The position numbers were made by a program, and so were the translations under genes. Of a DNA stretch of 6,345 nt, positions 1 through 4,952 are shown piece by piece (position 1 is the stretch's first letter; each line of letters opens with the position of its first letter). This stretch comes from Candidatus Stahliibacteriota bacterium (lineage in GTDB: Bacteria > Hydrothermota > Tepidihabitantia > SM23-42): the NCBI GenBank assembly GCA_004376785.1, contig SOIY01000342.1, forward strand, positions 1 to 6,345, given 5' to 3'. The notes beneath the pieces are model-generated. The model searched no databases, was not told the origin of the DNA, and worked only from the letters and a program-made list of their open reading frames with translations.

Positions 1-1
1 C

Positions 2-70
2 GATTTATTGAAAAAGATGGGTAAAAAAATACCCAAGAATATACCGTTCAAGATAAATACTAAACACTAA
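2..70 (+). CDS. Possible 3' end of a gene cut by the left window edge
   Basis: A frame open from base 2 to a TAA at 68-70 encodes 22 residues, beginning DLLKKMGKK and ending FKINTKH. The Lys/Ile-rich wording resembles a normal C-terminus in an A+T-rich genome, but 22 residues are too few to recognise a family. A competing frame from base 1 ends earlier (RFIEKDG, stop 22-24) and cannot be excluded. The chosen stop lies inside an AT-rich repeat arm (55-86), so the repeat may have supplied it. Sequence left of the window would decide. Confidence 0.22.
   Translation, partial: DLLKKMGKKIPKNIPFKINTKH
18..35. repeat. Small hairpin with A6 loop
   Basis: TGGGTA (18-23) and TACCCA (30-35) are perfect 6-bp inverted arms around six A residues. 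Read on the minus strand, the stem is followed by TCTTTTT, which resembles a weak rho-independent terminator, but no minus-strand gene ends nearby. The stem is short, so a functional role is doubtful. Confidence 0.3.
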
Positions 71-91
71 ATCCGAAATCCTAAATACTCA

Positions 92-188
92 CCCCGTTAG
101 ATATTCGCCTAATTTATTTTTGAAACATTTATAGGATTGTGAAGATACTTTAGTGTGTATATCTCTAATACTTTTTTATCTAACGGGG
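92..188. repeat. 12-bp perfect inverted repeat pair bounding a 97-bp unit
   Basis: CCCCGTTAGATA at 92-103 is matched exactly by its reverse complement TATCTAACGGGG at 177-188. The 73-bp interior is AT-rich and non-coding. The perfect outer arms and small size suggest a non-autonomous miniature element or a long-loop structured RNA. No target-site duplication is obvious at the ends (A before, C after). Confidence 0.5.
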
Positions 189-219
189 CAGGCAAAATTC
201 AAATATCTAAATTCACCCA

Positions 220-238
220 CGCCCCTCGAAGAGGAGCG
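220..238. repeat. GC-rich imperfect hairpin
   Basis: CGCCCCTC (220-227) and GAGGAGCG (231-238) pair at seven of eight positions around a GAA loop. The mismatch is C223 against A235. This is one of a series of stem-forming units in the intergenic region and has no following T-run that would make it a terminator. Confidence 0.45.
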
Positions 239-265
239 GGGTTCAAAACCTTTTCACCACCACCT

Positions 266-287
266 TCCTCCCCCTCGAGGGGGAGGA
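266..287. repeat. 22-bp perfect palindrome centred on CTCGAG
   Basis: Bases 266-287 equal their own reverse complement over all 22 positions, with the core CCCCCTCGAGGGGG. Symmetry stops at 265/288 (T against T). Partly matching CACC (261-264) and GGTG (298-301) continue the symmetry outside a short gap. Palindromes of this CCCCTC/GAGGGG type recur between genes in many uncultured bacteria (a memory-based impression). Alternatives are a protein-binding site or a mobile-repeat core. Confidence 0.6.
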
Positions 288-315
288 TAAAAGAGGGGGT
301 GTTTAGAACATTTAA

Positions 316-343
316 ATCCAGTCCATCGCAAGATAGGCAGGAT
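316..343. repeat. 12-bp stem capped by a GCAA tetraloop
   Basis: The arms at 316-327 and 332-343 face each other across GCAA (328-331), a GNRA-type tetraloop. Nine positions are Watson-Crick pairs, one is G-U and two are mismatches (C324/A335 and A320/A339). The GNRA cap suggests folding as RNA rather than only DNA symmetry, although nothing shows transcription. Confidence 0.45.
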
Positions 344-415
344 GAATTTATAATTTAGGATTTGTTTGAGATTTAGTATTTTGAAATTAGGGATTTTAAA
401 AAAGGGTATTAATGA

Positions 416-462
416 TCGGGGCTTGATTAATTAGAAATTTGGTCAGGTCAATCAAGCCCCGA
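416..462. repeat. 13-bp perfect inverted repeat (hairpin)
   Basis: TCGGGGCTTGATT (416-428) and AATCAAGCCCCGA (450-462) are perfect reverse complements separated by 21 bases. The stem is GC-rich at its base. The downstream ACTATATTTG lacks a real T-run, so it is not a standard intrinsic terminator. It could be a REP-like or miniature mobile repeat, or a factor-assisted terminator of something upstream. Confidence 0.55.
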
Positions 463-566
463 CTATATTTGATTGTTACTCGCTTATAGTATATGGAAGA
501 AGCCATCCATTGAAGTCGTATATATCTTCTGATGTATAAAGTGTAGAGTGTGACAACAAATCAAAA

Positions 567-734
567 ATGGCAAAGCGCGCAGCTCTACTTGATGGTGCTG
601 GGCTGGGTGAATTATTGCCTACTATTCTTTTACTTTTAGGAGTTGGAATTGTTTTGATTCCTCTTGGAATGATTGTGTTCAGGAAAGCAGAATTTTATGC
701 AAAGAAAAAAGGTAAACTGAAGCGCTCAGGGTGA
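567..734 (+). pseudogene. Truncated C-terminus of an ABC-2 type transporter permease
   Basis: The frame is open from just after a TAA at 537-539 to the TGA at 732-734. From the ATG at 567 it gives 55 residues: LLDGAGLGELLP, then a hydrophobic helix (about residues 19-36), then a basic tail, VFRKAEFYAKKKG and LKRSG. This order (Gly-rich turn, last membrane helix, FRKAE and basic end) is what one expects at the C-terminus of ABC-2 permeases, which export drugs, polysaccharides or other substrates and are normally several times longer. No Shine-Dalgarno sequence precedes the ATG, and the upstream frames hold no more permease, only repeats. I infer a remnant left by a rearrangement. A genuine one-helix small protein remains possible. 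Confidence 0.45.
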
Positions 735-737
735 ATA

Positions 738-953
738 TTGTTGGTTGACATACAGAATTCTTTAAGTAGAATGATTACTATGTCACCTTTGGTGACGTCG
801 ATGACGGAGATGTACAAACAGATGACAAAGATATATGGACTGGCTATAGAAATGGGGAAGAACTTTTACAGTGATATTACTTTTTATATCTCTGTAATCT
901 ACAGTTTAGCACTGCAATCAAAGCATATCGAAGATATGCTACAGGAGGAATAA
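738..953 (+). CDS. Small Met-rich hypothetical protein
   Basis: This 71-residue frame resembles no family I recognise. It is predicted largely helical, has no clear membrane span, and carries eight methionines counting the start (clustered around MYKQMTKIYGLAIEMGK). The start is uncertain. TTG at 738 or TTG at 741 are served by AGGG at 728-731, the latter with better spacing, while ATG at 771 would remove 11 residues and has no good ribosome site. It begins 3 bp after the permease fragment, and its TAA (951-953) directly abuts the next ATG at 954, so it is very likely co-transcribed with the symporter genes. It might be a leader of that unit, but function is unknown. Confidence 0.45.
   Translation: MLVDIQNSLSRMITMSPLVTSMTEMYKQMTKIYGLAIEMGKNFYSDITFYISVIYSLALQSKHIEDMLQEE
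943..948 (+). promoter_or_regulatory. Strong ribosome binding site for the 40-residue ORF
   Basis: AGGAGG sits 5 bases before the ATG at 954. It is the best Shine-Dalgarno sequence in the window and is the main argument that the very short following ORF is translated. Confidence 0.7.
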
Positions 954-1076
954 ATGGGACCTTTTCATACACCTTGGTTAACTTTTGTAGCATGGATCGT
1001 TGCATTCGGCTGCATTATATTCAGTATTATATGGGCAATCTGGGTTTTCAAGCCAAAAGAGGATGATGATGAGTGA
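954..1076 (+). CDS. Small one-helix membrane protein, probable symporter accessory subunit
   Basis: The product has 40 residues. A short polar start with HTPW is followed by one hydrophobic helix (about residues 9-32, ending IWAIWVF) and a charged tail, KPKEDDDE. A consensus AGGAGG lies 5 bases upstream. The ORF abuts the 738-953 gene and overlaps the symporter start by 8 bp (TGA 1074-1076 against ATG 1069), so the two are translationally coupled. Small single-span proteins encoded directly before SSS-family symporters are a known arrangement, annotated as symporter small accessory proteins. Position, length and topology fit, but I assign this by context rather than by a residue signature. 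It would act in the inner membrane beside the transporter. Confidence 0.65.
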   Translation: MGPFHTPWLTFVAWIVAFGCIIFSIIWAIWVFKPKEDDDE

Positions 1077-2502
1077 ATCTCTTATTTATGCAATAATTAT
1101 CATTGTCTATCTGGCAATACTGATTCTTATTGGGTTTATTACTGGTCGTAAGACAAAGAGTGTTGAAGATTTCTATATTGGGGGTAGACAGATTGGGCCA
1201 TGGGTAACTGCTTTGTCCTTTGTTGCAGCCTATTTCAGTTCAGTAGTTATTATCGGCGGTGGTGGATTTGGCTATATGTTTGGTATGTCGACACTCTGGA
1301 TTGGTGCGATCAATGTTCTTCTAGGCTGTACAGTATGTTGGATTGTTCTTGGACCAAGAATCAGAAAATTTACACAGCGATTGAACACAATGACTATCCC
1401 GGGATTTTTTGGAGAACGGTATAAATCAAACTTTGCTCTCATGTTTTCTGCAATCATTATTGTATTGTTTATGATATTTTATAATGTTAGTATCTTAAAG
1501 GGAATGGGTCATATCTTTGAGGTTTTAATGAATATTCCTTATGCCTATGGTATTCTTCTGGCAGGAGTTATTATCCTCTTCTATGTGTCAATTGGCGGAT
1601 ACCTTGCTGTTGTCTGGACGAGTTTTATCCAGGCATGGGTTATGGGTATAGGTTTGATTGTTCTTACAATATTTTCTATAAAGGCGATCGGCGGTATTGG
1701 TCCAGCAAACCAGGCATTAGAAGCAATCAATCCGGGATTGATTAATACCCCAGGTGTATGGGGTTGGCCAGGACTTATTTCTTTTGCCCTGATTGTTAGT
1801 TTTGGGGTTTGGGGAATGCCACAGTTGGTCGTAAGGTTTTATTCATTGAAAAATTTAAAGGTACTAAAAATTGGTACTGTCATTGCAACAATAGGTACGT
1901 GTATGGCGCTCCTGCCATATTTTAATGGGGCAATAGCGCGGGTTCTCTGTCCTGGTTTACAAAATCCTGACCTGGCTATTCCTACGTTAGCAAAAAATGT
2001 TCTTTCTCCTTTTGGCTCTGCAATAGTACTTGCCGGAGTAGTGGCAGCTGGTATGTCAACATTTGCTTCGGTTTTAATAATTTTATCGAGTTCTATGATT
2101 CAGGATATTGCTAAAAAGGGATTGAAAAAGAAATTAGCAAAAGGAAAAAGTCTTCTTTATAGTAAGATTGCGAGCATAATAATTGGTATTGTCTCACTCA
2201 TTATTGCGTTTAATCCTCCGGCATTGGTTTTAACATTGACTGCATTTGCCTGGGCAGTAATTGCCTCTACCACGCTCTGGCCTATTCTTTTTGGCATTTA
2301 CTGGAAAAAAGCAACAAAAATGGGTTGTATTATTTCTATGGTTGGTGGATTTATAACAGCACTTGGCTGGATGGTCATTGGTAAGCCCTTTGGTATACAT
2401 GGTTTTATTCCCGGTATTATTGTTGGTTTGATATTAATGATTTTAGTAAGTTTATTTACACCCGGATTTTCCAAAGAGCATATCGAAAAAATCTGGGGAT
2501 AA
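1069..2502 (+). CDS. Sodium:solute symporter (SSS family)
   Basis: The 477-residue integral membrane protein has about 13 hydrophobic helices from residue 6 to 462, the normal size and fold class for SSS (PF00474, LeuT-fold) carriers that import solutes with Na+. Visible family features are FYIGGRQIGPW (35-45), the glycine-rich IIGGGGFGYMFG (61-72), GGYLAVVWTSFIQ (176-188), MPQLVVRFYSLKN (250-262) and AAGMSTFASVL (326-336). The last matches the family's AxMST stretch in TM8, whose Ser/Thr help form the Na2 site. SSSMIQD follows at 340-346. Three ATGs in a row lie at 1063, 1066 and 1069. The third is best placed from AAGAGG (1057-1062, 6-base spacing). A TTG at 1000 would add a tail inside the upstream ORF and is rejected. 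Substrate (amino acid, sugar, carboxylate) cannot be read from sequence. The gene converges on the minus-strand gene at 2556. Confidence 0.9.
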   Translation: MSESLIYAIIIIVYLAILILIGFITGRKTKSVEDFYIGGRQIGPWVTALSFVAAYFSSVVIIGGGGFGYMFGMSTLWIGAINVLLGCTVCWIVLGPRIRKFTQRLNTMTIPGFFGERYKSNFALMFSAIIIVLFMIFYNVSILKGMGHIFEVLMNIPYAYGILLAGVIILFYVSIGGYLAVVWTSFIQAWVMGIGLIVLTIFSIKAIGGIGPANQALEAINPGLINTPGVWGWPGLISFALIVSFGVWGMPQLVVRFYSLKNLKVLKIGTVIATIGTCMALLPYFNGAIARVLCPGLQNPDLAIPTLAKNVLSPFGSAIVLAGVVAAGMSTFASVLIILSSSMIQDIAKKGLKKKLAKGKSLLYSKIASIIIGIVSLIIAFNPPALVLTLTAFAWAVIASTTLWPILFGIYWKKATKMGCIISMVGGFITALGWMVIGKPFGIHGFIPGIIVGLILMILVSLFTPGFSKEHIEKIWG

Positions 2503-2555
2503 TTATAAACGGATTAACGTTAAGCTTTTAGTAACTCCAATAATAAATGAACCTA

Positions 2556-3776
2556 TTATTTCAGTAACACCATTTTTCTGGTGTAAATAGTATCTCCTGT
2601 GTTTAGGTTGCAAAAGTAGATACCATTTGGTAAAGTATTACCTTTGTTATCCGTGCCATCCCAAGAAATAGAAGTAGGCAGTAAAGAGTAAGGAGTAGGC
2701 AGTGGGAATTGTTTAACCAGTCTTCCGTTTGTATTATATATTTTTAACTCTATGCCCTCTGCACTTTGCCCTATGCAATATCTAATATCTATTTTTCCTT
2801 TGAATGGATTTGGGTAAATCAAATCCAGACCTTGATAAACTACAGATGTATCATATTCATTAAAGATATTAATAAGCTGAGGTGGCTCACCAGGGGTAAG
2901 GATAACCAGTGTTGAATTCGGTACTGCTGCCCAGTAGAGATTTAATGTATCAAGAGGTTTTGAGGCAGCAACCCAGAAGTTTGAGATTCCTACTTGCGGA
3001 TAATAATAAAGATCAAACCCTCTTAGCGGAGACCTTGCATAACGTAATGCCCACAGGGTGAAACCATCTGACATAACAAAGTTAAGTTGTGCGTTATCAA
3101 AATTTAAGGCAGAATCAAGTTTGGTTATGGCTATTTTTATACATTCCTCAATTGTATTATTATAATATACGTCAATTATTTCCATCATGTATATGGCGTA
3201 GAGGTCTGAGTCAAGATAATCAGGTTCGTAATCCGGCGGATTCAAAGCCAAGTAAACTGGATTAACACTCTCGATGAGTTCTAATAGAACTTGCGTGGAT
3301 ATTGTGCCGTTATGGGCAAAAAGTATTTGAAAATTTCTGGTGATGCCATATCTTTGAAAAGGATGTGGATTGGGTATACCACTTGTGGATCCACTTGTTC
3401 CACTACGTACATGAGCAATGCCACATTTGCGCATATATTTAATCATATCAGTTACTGCTTTATCATATCTTGGGTCAAGTGGTGCACGCGGTTCACCTCG
3501 TAATACTACGGGCAAAATCACGCCACTATCTGGCGATAAATAATAACCAATGCCCCATCCATCTGAGTTACTATTACCCAATGATTGTAGAGAATCGAGG
3601 TGCGTTCGAATCGTACCTGCCGGGCATAATTGCGAGTCAGAAAATATTATTCCCCAGAATCGACAATTGTGTTGATCCATTTTTTGGGTCAAAAAAGGAT
3701 GTATAATAAAGTATGTTATAAAAACTGTAATCAATACACCTGCAAATTTGTAAAAAAATTGCTTAAATTTATTCAT
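2556..3776 (-). CDS. Exported class II glutamine amidotransferase-like protein with T9SS-type sorting domain
   Basis: The 406-residue protein has three parts. Residues 1-37 hold a lysine-rich start and a hydrophobic segment (11-28), a signal peptide or anchor. Residues 38 to about 300 match YafJ/EgtC-like class II (Ntn) amidotransferases: candidate nucleophile C38 in NCRFWG, SDGWGIGYY (71-79), HVRSGTSG (122-129), NPHPF (136-140), AHNG (154-157, oxyanion Asn/Gly) and DSDLYA (189-194). Residues 318-406 are a T9SS type A/FlgD-like C-terminal domain: YPNPFKGKIDIRY, ELKIYNTNGRLVKQF, SWDGTDNKG, LPNGIYF, RKMVLLK. Class II enzymes need a free N-terminal Cys, so C38 must be exposed by processing. The residues before it (QHN) are not a typical signal peptidase site or lipobox. 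Substrate is unknown; it could hydrolyse a glutamine-like amide or peptide outside the inner membrane. Start M1 is chosen for the signal segment; the alternative M33 has no ribosome site. A consensus promoter lies at 3803-3830. Confidence 0.85.
   Translation of the reverse strand: MNKFKQFFYKFAGVLITVFITYFIIHPFLTQKMDQHNCRFWGIIFSDSQLCPAGTIRTHLDSLQSLGNSNSDGWGIGYYLSPDSGVILPVVLRGEPRAPLDPRYDKAVTDMIKYMRKCGIAHVRSGTSGSTSGIPNPHPFQRYGITRNFQILFAHNGTISTQVLLELIESVNPVYLALNPPDYEPDYLDSDLYAIYMMEIIDVYYNNTIEECIKIAITKLDSALNFDNAQLNFVMSDGFTLWALRYARSPLRGFDLYYYPQVGISNFWVAASKPLDTLNLYWAAVPNSTLVILTPGEPPQLINIFNEYDTSVVYQGLDLIYPNPFKGKIDIRYCIGQSAEGIELKIYNTNGRLVKQFPLPTPYSLLPTSISWDGTDNKGNTLPNGIYFCNLNTGDTIYTRKMVLLK
2673..2703 (-). 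repeat. 21-bp-period direct repeat inserted in frame in the sorting domain
   Basis: AGTAGGCAGT occurs at 2673-2682 and again at 2694-2703, with AAAGAGTAAGG between, a 21-base period equal to seven codons. On the coding strand it reads LPTPYSLLPT (residues 359-368), between GRLVKQFP and ISWDGTDNKG. Related sorting domains usually have a short polar loop there. The sequence looks like an intergenic simple repeat that has entered a coding region without breaking the frame. Confidence 0.55.
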
Positions 3777-3802
3777 AGCTGCTTTATTTACCTTCTGTTG
3801 AA

Positions 3803-3830
3803 ATTATATAAAAATTATGCACCCTGTCAA
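3803..3830 (-). promoter_or_regulatory. Consensus sigma-70 promoter for the minus-strand gene
   Basis: Read on the minus strand, TTGACA (3830-3825) and TATAAT (3808-3803) are both perfect boxes with a 16-bp spacer. The expected start near 3796 gives a leader of about 20 bases before the ATG at 3776. That leader holds only a weak, distant GAAGGT as ribosome site. The strength of the boxes suggests constitutive expression. Confidence 0.75.
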
Positions 3831-3874
3831 TTGTTATTCTCCTCCTTAACCATCTTCCTTCTTTCCCATTTCGC

Positions 3875-3902
3875 TTGACATGATTATATTTTTAACTATA
3901 AT
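3875..3902 (+). promoter_or_regulatory. Consensus sigma-70 promoter for the division/ricT/mazG/rsmG operon
   Basis: TTGACA (3875-3880) and TATAAT (3897-3902) are perfect boxes 16 bp apart. Transcription should begin near 3909, only a few bases before the ATG at 3912. The promoter is divergent from the one at 3803-3830, and 44 pyrimidine-rich bases separate the two -35 boxes. No clear operator palindrome lies between them. Confidence 0.8.
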
Positions 3903-3911
3903 TCGGTAATC

Positions 3912-3983
3912 ATGGCACAACGAAAAAGAGGAATGTTGAAAATATTCAGTATCAGCAATAAACAATCGGGAATTGGTTCATGA
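3912..3983 (+). CDS. Short near-leaderless leader ORF
   Basis: Twenty-three residues start with MAQRKRGMLK and end SNKQSGIGS. The ATG lies about 3 bases after the predicted transcription start, so the message would be almost leaderless. Its stop overlaps the next start in the form ATGA (3980-3983), a usual sign of translational coupling, and the next gene has only a weak ribosome site of its own. No family is recognised and the peptide is basic. It may be a coupling or leader peptide for the division gene, or a chance frame. Confidence 0.4.
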   Translation: MAQRKRGMLKIFSISNKQSGIGS

Positions 3984-4267
3984 AGAGATCAAGAAGACGT
4001 TTGTCAAAAAAAGGTCGCTGGATCATTGCTTTATTAATCATTGCTCTTCCATTGTTCTATTTTAGTAGAAGGGTTTATAAATTGGTGAGTTCAATACAAG
4101 AGGAGAATAATTTGAAAAAGGAAATTATAATCTTGAAAGCCGAGAATGAAGTTATGCAAAATCGGATAAATGAATATAAGAGAAGAAATATTCTGGAGGC
4201 TAAAGCACGGGATGATTTAGGTATGATTAAAAAGGGTGAAAAGATATATTTGGTTCCGAGGAAATGA
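3980..4267 (+). CDS. Septum formation initiator family protein (FtsB/DivIC-like)
   Basis: The 95-residue protein has the full FtsB/DivIC plan: a very basic cytoplasmic start (KRSRRRLSKKGR), one membrane helix (14-29), an outward coiled coil rich in Glu, Lys, Leu and Ile (about 36-67), and the family ending ARDDLGMIKKGEKIYLVPRK (76-95). Such proteins join FtsL and FtsQ/DivIB in the divisome and help activate septal wall synthesis. Length is normal. FtsB and DivIC cannot be told apart here, so no symbol is given. The start overlaps the leader ORF by 4 bp and the stop overlaps ricT by 4 bp (ATGA at 4264-4267), so translation is chained. It is the first recognisable gene after the promoter. Confidence 0.88.
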   Translation: MKRSRRRLSKKGRWIIALLIIALPLFYFSRRVYKLVSSIQEENNLKKEIIILKAENEVMQNRINEYKRRNILEAKARDDLGMIKKGEKIYLVPRK

Positions 4268-4905
4268 TTAGTCAAATTAAAATAACTCCATTCCGTATTG
4301 AGCCATGTGAGAGTGATGTTAGCTATGAGGTAGGTGATTTGGTTATAATTAAAAGTAAGGAAGGTATTGATATTGGCAGCGTCAGTAGTATCCAGAAGGA
4401 GGACATTGAGAATATTTATGGTAAGATATTGAGAAAAGTGGCGTCAACTGATATAGAGAAACTGAAGGAGTTGAGAGATTATGAAGAGTTTTGTTTGATT
4501 GAATTAAAACGGGCAGTTGAAGAGTTTAAGTACATAATGAAACCGGTCTATGCCCATTGTCAATTTGATGAAGAGAGGTTGATATTTTATTTTACAGCCC
4601 AAAAACGTTTAGAGTTCCGAAAATTGCACCGCTACATATCACAGAAGTTGAATAAAAGAGTTGTAATAAAGCAAATAGGTAGTCGAGATTATTCCAAACT
4701 ATTTGGTGGTATTGGTCCGTGCGGTAGGAATTTATGTTGTACTACATTTTTGGGTGAGTTAAAATCGATTTCGCTGCGCATGGCACGTGACCAAAAACTC
4801 TATGTGTCACCAGGTAAGATATCCGGAATATGTGGTAGATTACTATGCTGCCTAAATTTTGAAGAGGATTTTTATACAGATTTCCAGGATGATGAAAACA
4901 GCTAA
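4264..4905 (+). CDS. ricT: RicT, PSP1-domain regulatory iron-sulfur protein
   Basis: The 213-residue protein belongs to the PSP1/RicT (YaaT) family. The PSP1 part (about 53-140) shows ILRKVASTDIEKL, the Phe-rich LIFYFTAQKRLEFRKLH and IKQIGSRDYSKLFGG. Two cysteine groups follow: CGRNLCC (C153, C158, C159) and CGRLLCC (C190, C195, C196), plus C99. In Bacillus subtilis RicT with RicA and RicF forms an Fe-S complex that directs RNase Y cleavage of mRNAs and affects sporulation and biofilm. Here partners are not in the window, so that role is transferred by homology. It is shorter than the roughly 275-residue Bacillus protein because it ends soon after the last cysteines (ending DDENS). The ATG overlaps the division gene by 4 bp, with GAGGA (4258-4262) very close. 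Confidence 0.9.
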   Translation: MISQIKITPFRIEPCESDVSYEVGDLVIIKSKEGIDIGSVSSIQKEDIENIYGKILRKVASTDIEKLKELRDYEEFCLIELKRAVEEFKYIMKPVYAHCQFDEERLIFYFTAQKRLEFRKLHRYISQKLNKRVVIKQIGSRDYSKLFGGIGPCGRNLCCTTFLGELKSISLRMARDQKLYVSPGKISGICGRLLCCLNFEEDFYTDFQDDENS

Positions 4906-4938
4906 AATCTGTTTGAATCAGCTTAAATCCGTCTGTAT
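4899..4938 (+). repeat. Two-copy imperfect 20-bp tandem repeat
   Basis: The units 4899-4918 and 4919-4938 agree at 16 of 20 positions, both beginning CAGCT. The first overlaps the last codons and stop of ricT (TAA 4903-4905) and the second fills the gap before mazG. A third partial copy of the inner CTAAAAT word follows at 4939. It fits short AT-rich repeats scattered between genes, here lodged inside an operon. Confidence 0.45.
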
Positions 4939-4952
4939 CTAAAATTTATATA

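Larger units (their letters stand above)
71..536. other. Gene-free, palindrome-rich intergenic region
   Basis: No open frame here looks like a protein gene. The longest plus-strand frame (155-358) runs straight through GC-rich palindromes and gives Pro/Ser/Arg-rich nonsense. What the stretch holds is several stem-forming units (92-188, 220-238, 266-287, 316-343, 416-462) between AT-rich arms. The 55-64 and 76-86 words (aaatactaaa, aaatcctaaat) recur inverted at 372-381 and 353-363. The GC-rich islands stand out against AT-rich surroundings. It reads as accumulated miniature repeats. No convincing promoter for the downstream genes was found. Confidence 0.6.

Noticed and set aside
155..358. 67-residue plus-strand frame
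   Set aside because: It runs through the palindromes and gives low-complexity Pro/Ser/Arg text, with no ribosome site; it is a by-product of GC-rich repeats.
55..462. CRISPR array
   Set aside because: The repeats are single palindromes of differing sequence, with no regularly spaced identical direct repeats and no cas genes.
476..694. Minus-strand open stretch ending in YDFNGWLLPYTISE
   Set aside because: The ending looks protein-like, but the frame has no ATG and is antisense to the better supported permease fragment.
1000..1068. Longer N-terminus of the symporter from TTG 1000
   Set aside because: The extra residues are out-of-frame reading of the 40-residue ORF, and ATG 1069 has a well-spaced AAGAGG.
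1272..1457. Minus-strand and alternate plus-strand frames inside the symporter
   Set aside because: They are shadows of a clearly coding frame with SSS motifs.
2503..2555. Possible terminator between the convergent symporter and amidotransferase genes
   Set aside because: Only a TAACGTTA palindrome is visible, with no GC-rich stem plus T-run on either strand.
3291..3878. Plus-strand frames opposite the amidotransferase gene and across the promoters
   Set aside because: They lack ribosome sites and family features, and the opposite strand shows catalytic motifs and a sorting domain throughout.
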